NCBI GenBank assembly: GCA_002432195.1
Contig: DJGG01000212.1
Coordinates: 1 to 7,978, forward strand
Length of the DNA: 7,978 nt
Direction of reading: 5' to 3'
Origin: Desulfobacteraceae bacterium UBA5852
GTDB lineage: Bacteria; Desulfobacterota; Desulfobacteria; Desulfobacterales; UBA5852
A program made the position numbers and the translations under genes. How positions within the stretch are numbered: position 1 is the first letter of the stretch; the number at the start of each line of letters is the position of its first letter. The notes beneath the pieces were generated by a model. It did not search any database. It was not told the DNA's origin and saw nothing but the letters and a program-made list of their open reading frames with translations. Shown in pieces: positions 6,633 through 7,978 of the stretch.

Positions 6633-7913
6633 AAAGAGGTGGTCATCGTCAGTGCCTGTCGTACCGCCATCGGAGCGTTTGGCGGAAGTCTGAAGGAAGT
6701 GCCCCTGGTGCAACTGGGGGTGCTGGCGGCCAAGGGCGCCATGGCCAAGGCCCATCTGCGGCCGGCGCCCGATGCCCAGGCGGTCGCCGAAGGGCCGGAC
6801 GCCCTCAAGGCCCTGGGCGCCTGCGAGCTGGAGGCCCGGGCCTACACGTGGGACAGCGCCGACCGGCCCGTGGTCGTCGACGAGGTCATCCTGGGGAACG
6901 TCGTGAGCGCCGGGCAAGGCCAGAACGTGGCGCGCCAGGTGGCCGTGCGGGCAGGGTTTTCCAAGGAAACCACGGGCATGACGGTCAACAAGCTCTGCGC
7001 CTCGGGCATGAAGGCTGTGGCCCTGGGGGCCCAGGCCATCGCCGCGGGGGCGGCCGAGGTGGTCCTGGCCGGCGGCATGGAGAACATGAGCCGGATTCCC
7101 TACGCGGTGCCCAGCGGCCGCTGGGGCGCGCGCATGAACGACGCGGCCATGGTCGACCTGCTGATCTTCGACGGCCTGCAGGAGAGCTTCCATGGCTACC
7201 ACATGGGGCTCACGGCGGAGAACATCGCCGAGCGCTACGGGTTTTCGCGGGCCGTCCAGGACGAGCTCGGGGTCCTGAGCCACCAGCGGGCCCTGAAGGC
7301 CATCGCGGCGGGCATCTTCGCCGATGAAATCGTCCCCGTGCCGCTGCCCCAGCGCAAGGGCGATCCGGTGGATTTTGCTGTCGACGAGCGCCCCATGGAA
7401 ACCAGCCTGGAGAAGATGGCGCGCCTGCGGCCGGCCTTCAAGAAGGACGGCACGGTCACGGCGGGCAACGCCTCGGGGATCAACGACGCCGCCGCGGCCC
7501 TCCTGCTCATGAGCCGGGAGAAGGCCGCGGAACTCGGCTTGACCCCGCTGGCCCGGGTGCGCGCATACGCCGCCGCGGGCCTCGACCCGGCCTACATGGG
7601 GCTCGGGCCGATCCCGGCCGTGCGCAGGCTTCTGCGCGCCCAGAAGCTTGCCATCGGCGATTTCGGGGTCATCGAGCTGAACGAGGCCTTCGCCTCCCAG
7701 GCCCTGGCCTGTGTCCAGGAGCTGGGCTGCGACATGGAGCGGGTCAATCCCCTGGGCAGCGGCATTTCCCTGGGACACCCCATCGGCTGCACCGGGGCGC
7801 GGATCCTGGTGACCCTCCTGGGCCAGATGCGCCGCGGCGGCCACCCCCTGGGGCTGGCCTCCCTGTGCATCGGCGGCGGGATGGGCATGGCCATGGCCCT
7901 GGAGCAGATCTAG
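6630..7913 (+). CDS. Thiolase family protein (acetyl-CoA C-acyltransferase)
   Basis: Catalyses thiolytic cleavage of a 3-ketoacyl-CoA with CoA, or the reverse condensation, in the cytoplasm. With the GTG start it has 427 residues. The acylated cysteine is Cys123 in NKLCASGMKAV. GGMENMSRIPYAV (148-160), GNASGINDAAAA (279-290), NEAFA with Asn351, GHPIGCTGAR with His383 and the second active cysteine Cys413 in LCIGGGMGMA are all present, so it should be active. His383 and Cys413 are 30 apart, as in the well-studied PhaA thiolase (His348, Cys378). Cys123 lies 34 residues later than PhaA Cys89, owing to an extra segment at about residues 43-80 (APDAQAVAEGPDALKALGAC and on to RAYTWDSADRP) before VDEVILGNV. 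It would be the last step of the degradation encoded here. Biosynthetic or degradative direction and chain length are not evident. Confidence 0.93.
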   Translation: MKEVVIVSACRTAIGAFGGSLKEVPLVQLGVLAAKGAMAKAHLRPAPDAQAVAEGPDALKALGACELEARAYTWDSADRPVVVDEVILGNVVSAGQGQNVARQVAVRAGFSKETTGMTVNKLCASGMKAVALGAQAIAAGAAEVVLAGGMENMSRIPYAVPSGRWGARMNDAAMVDLLIFDGLQESFHGYHMGLTAENIAERYGFSRAVQDELGVLSHQRALKAIAAGIFADEIVPVPLPQRKGDPVDFAVDERPMETSLEKMARLRPAFKKDGTVTAGNASGINDAAAALLLMSREKAAELGLTPLARVRAYAAAGLDPAYMGLGPIPAVRRLLRAQKLAIGDFGVIELNEAFASQALACVQELGCDMERVNPLGSGISLGHPIGCTGARILVTLLGQMRRGGHPLGLASLCIGGGMGMAMALEQI

Positions 7914-7978
7914 ACAGCCTGTCGATAAACTGCGCCTCAGGCTGAAATGCTGCGTTGGCCGCAAGGCGGCACTTCCCG
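7914..7978. repeat. Inverted-repeat sequence at the right edge, possibly a truncated intergenic repeat or hairpin
   Basis: CAGCCTG (7915-7921) and CAGGCTG (7938-7944) form a perfect 7-bp inverted repeat directly after the thiolase stop. A second small hairpin GCCGC/GCGGC (7958-7962/7966-7970) follows. No T-tract is seen, so it is not a typical intrinsic terminator. The appearance is that of the left half of a larger palindromic intergenic element, but the window ends too soon to tell. Confidence 0.35.

Overview
The window is GC-rich, densely coded on the + strand, and looks like a catabolic operon from an anaerobic bacterium. The combination of an ADP-forming acyl-CoA synthetase, a TRAP transporter, a family III CoA-transferase, a crotonase and a thiolase is common in sulfate-reducing Desulfobacterota. 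That taxonomic guess is an inference from gene content and base composition only; no marker gene is present.

Layout. Positions 1-962 hold the C-terminal part of an acetate--CoA ligase (ADP-forming) family protein, cut by the left edge. Positions 963-1483 are a non-coding stretch of about 520 bases. It contains a sigma70-like promoter (1017-1046), several inverted repeats and a clear intrinsic terminator (1227-1269), and so looks like a small RNA or a long regulatory leader. Next comes a TRAP transporter in the order binding protein (1484-2523, interrupted by an apparent one-base frameshift near 1687), small membrane subunit (2620-3153) and large membrane subunit (3150-4451). A perfect 11-bp hairpin lies between the first two. 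Downstream are an enoyl-CoA hydratase/isomerase (4536-5312), a CaiB/BaiF-type CoA-transferase (5335-6552) and a thiolase with a GTG start (6630-7913). The last 65 bases hold inverted repeats and no gene.

How the genes could work together. The transporter would import an organic acid. The CoA-transferase would make its CoA thioester, the crotonase would hydrate or isomerise the enoyl-CoA, and the thiolase would cleave a 3-ketoacyl-CoA. The ADP-forming synthetase upstream could recover ATP from an acyl-CoA or activate an acid, but the promoter and terminator between them suggest it is a separate transcription unit. No acyl-CoA dehydrogenase or 3-hydroxyacyl-CoA dehydrogenase is in the window, so the pathway shown is incomplete and the substrate cannot be named.

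The most notable points are the structured RNA region upstream of the transporter with a possible antiterminator pairing, the frameshift in the binding protein gene, and an N-terminal insertion of about 34 residues in the thiolase. I found no mobile element, CRISPR array, tRNA or rRNA.
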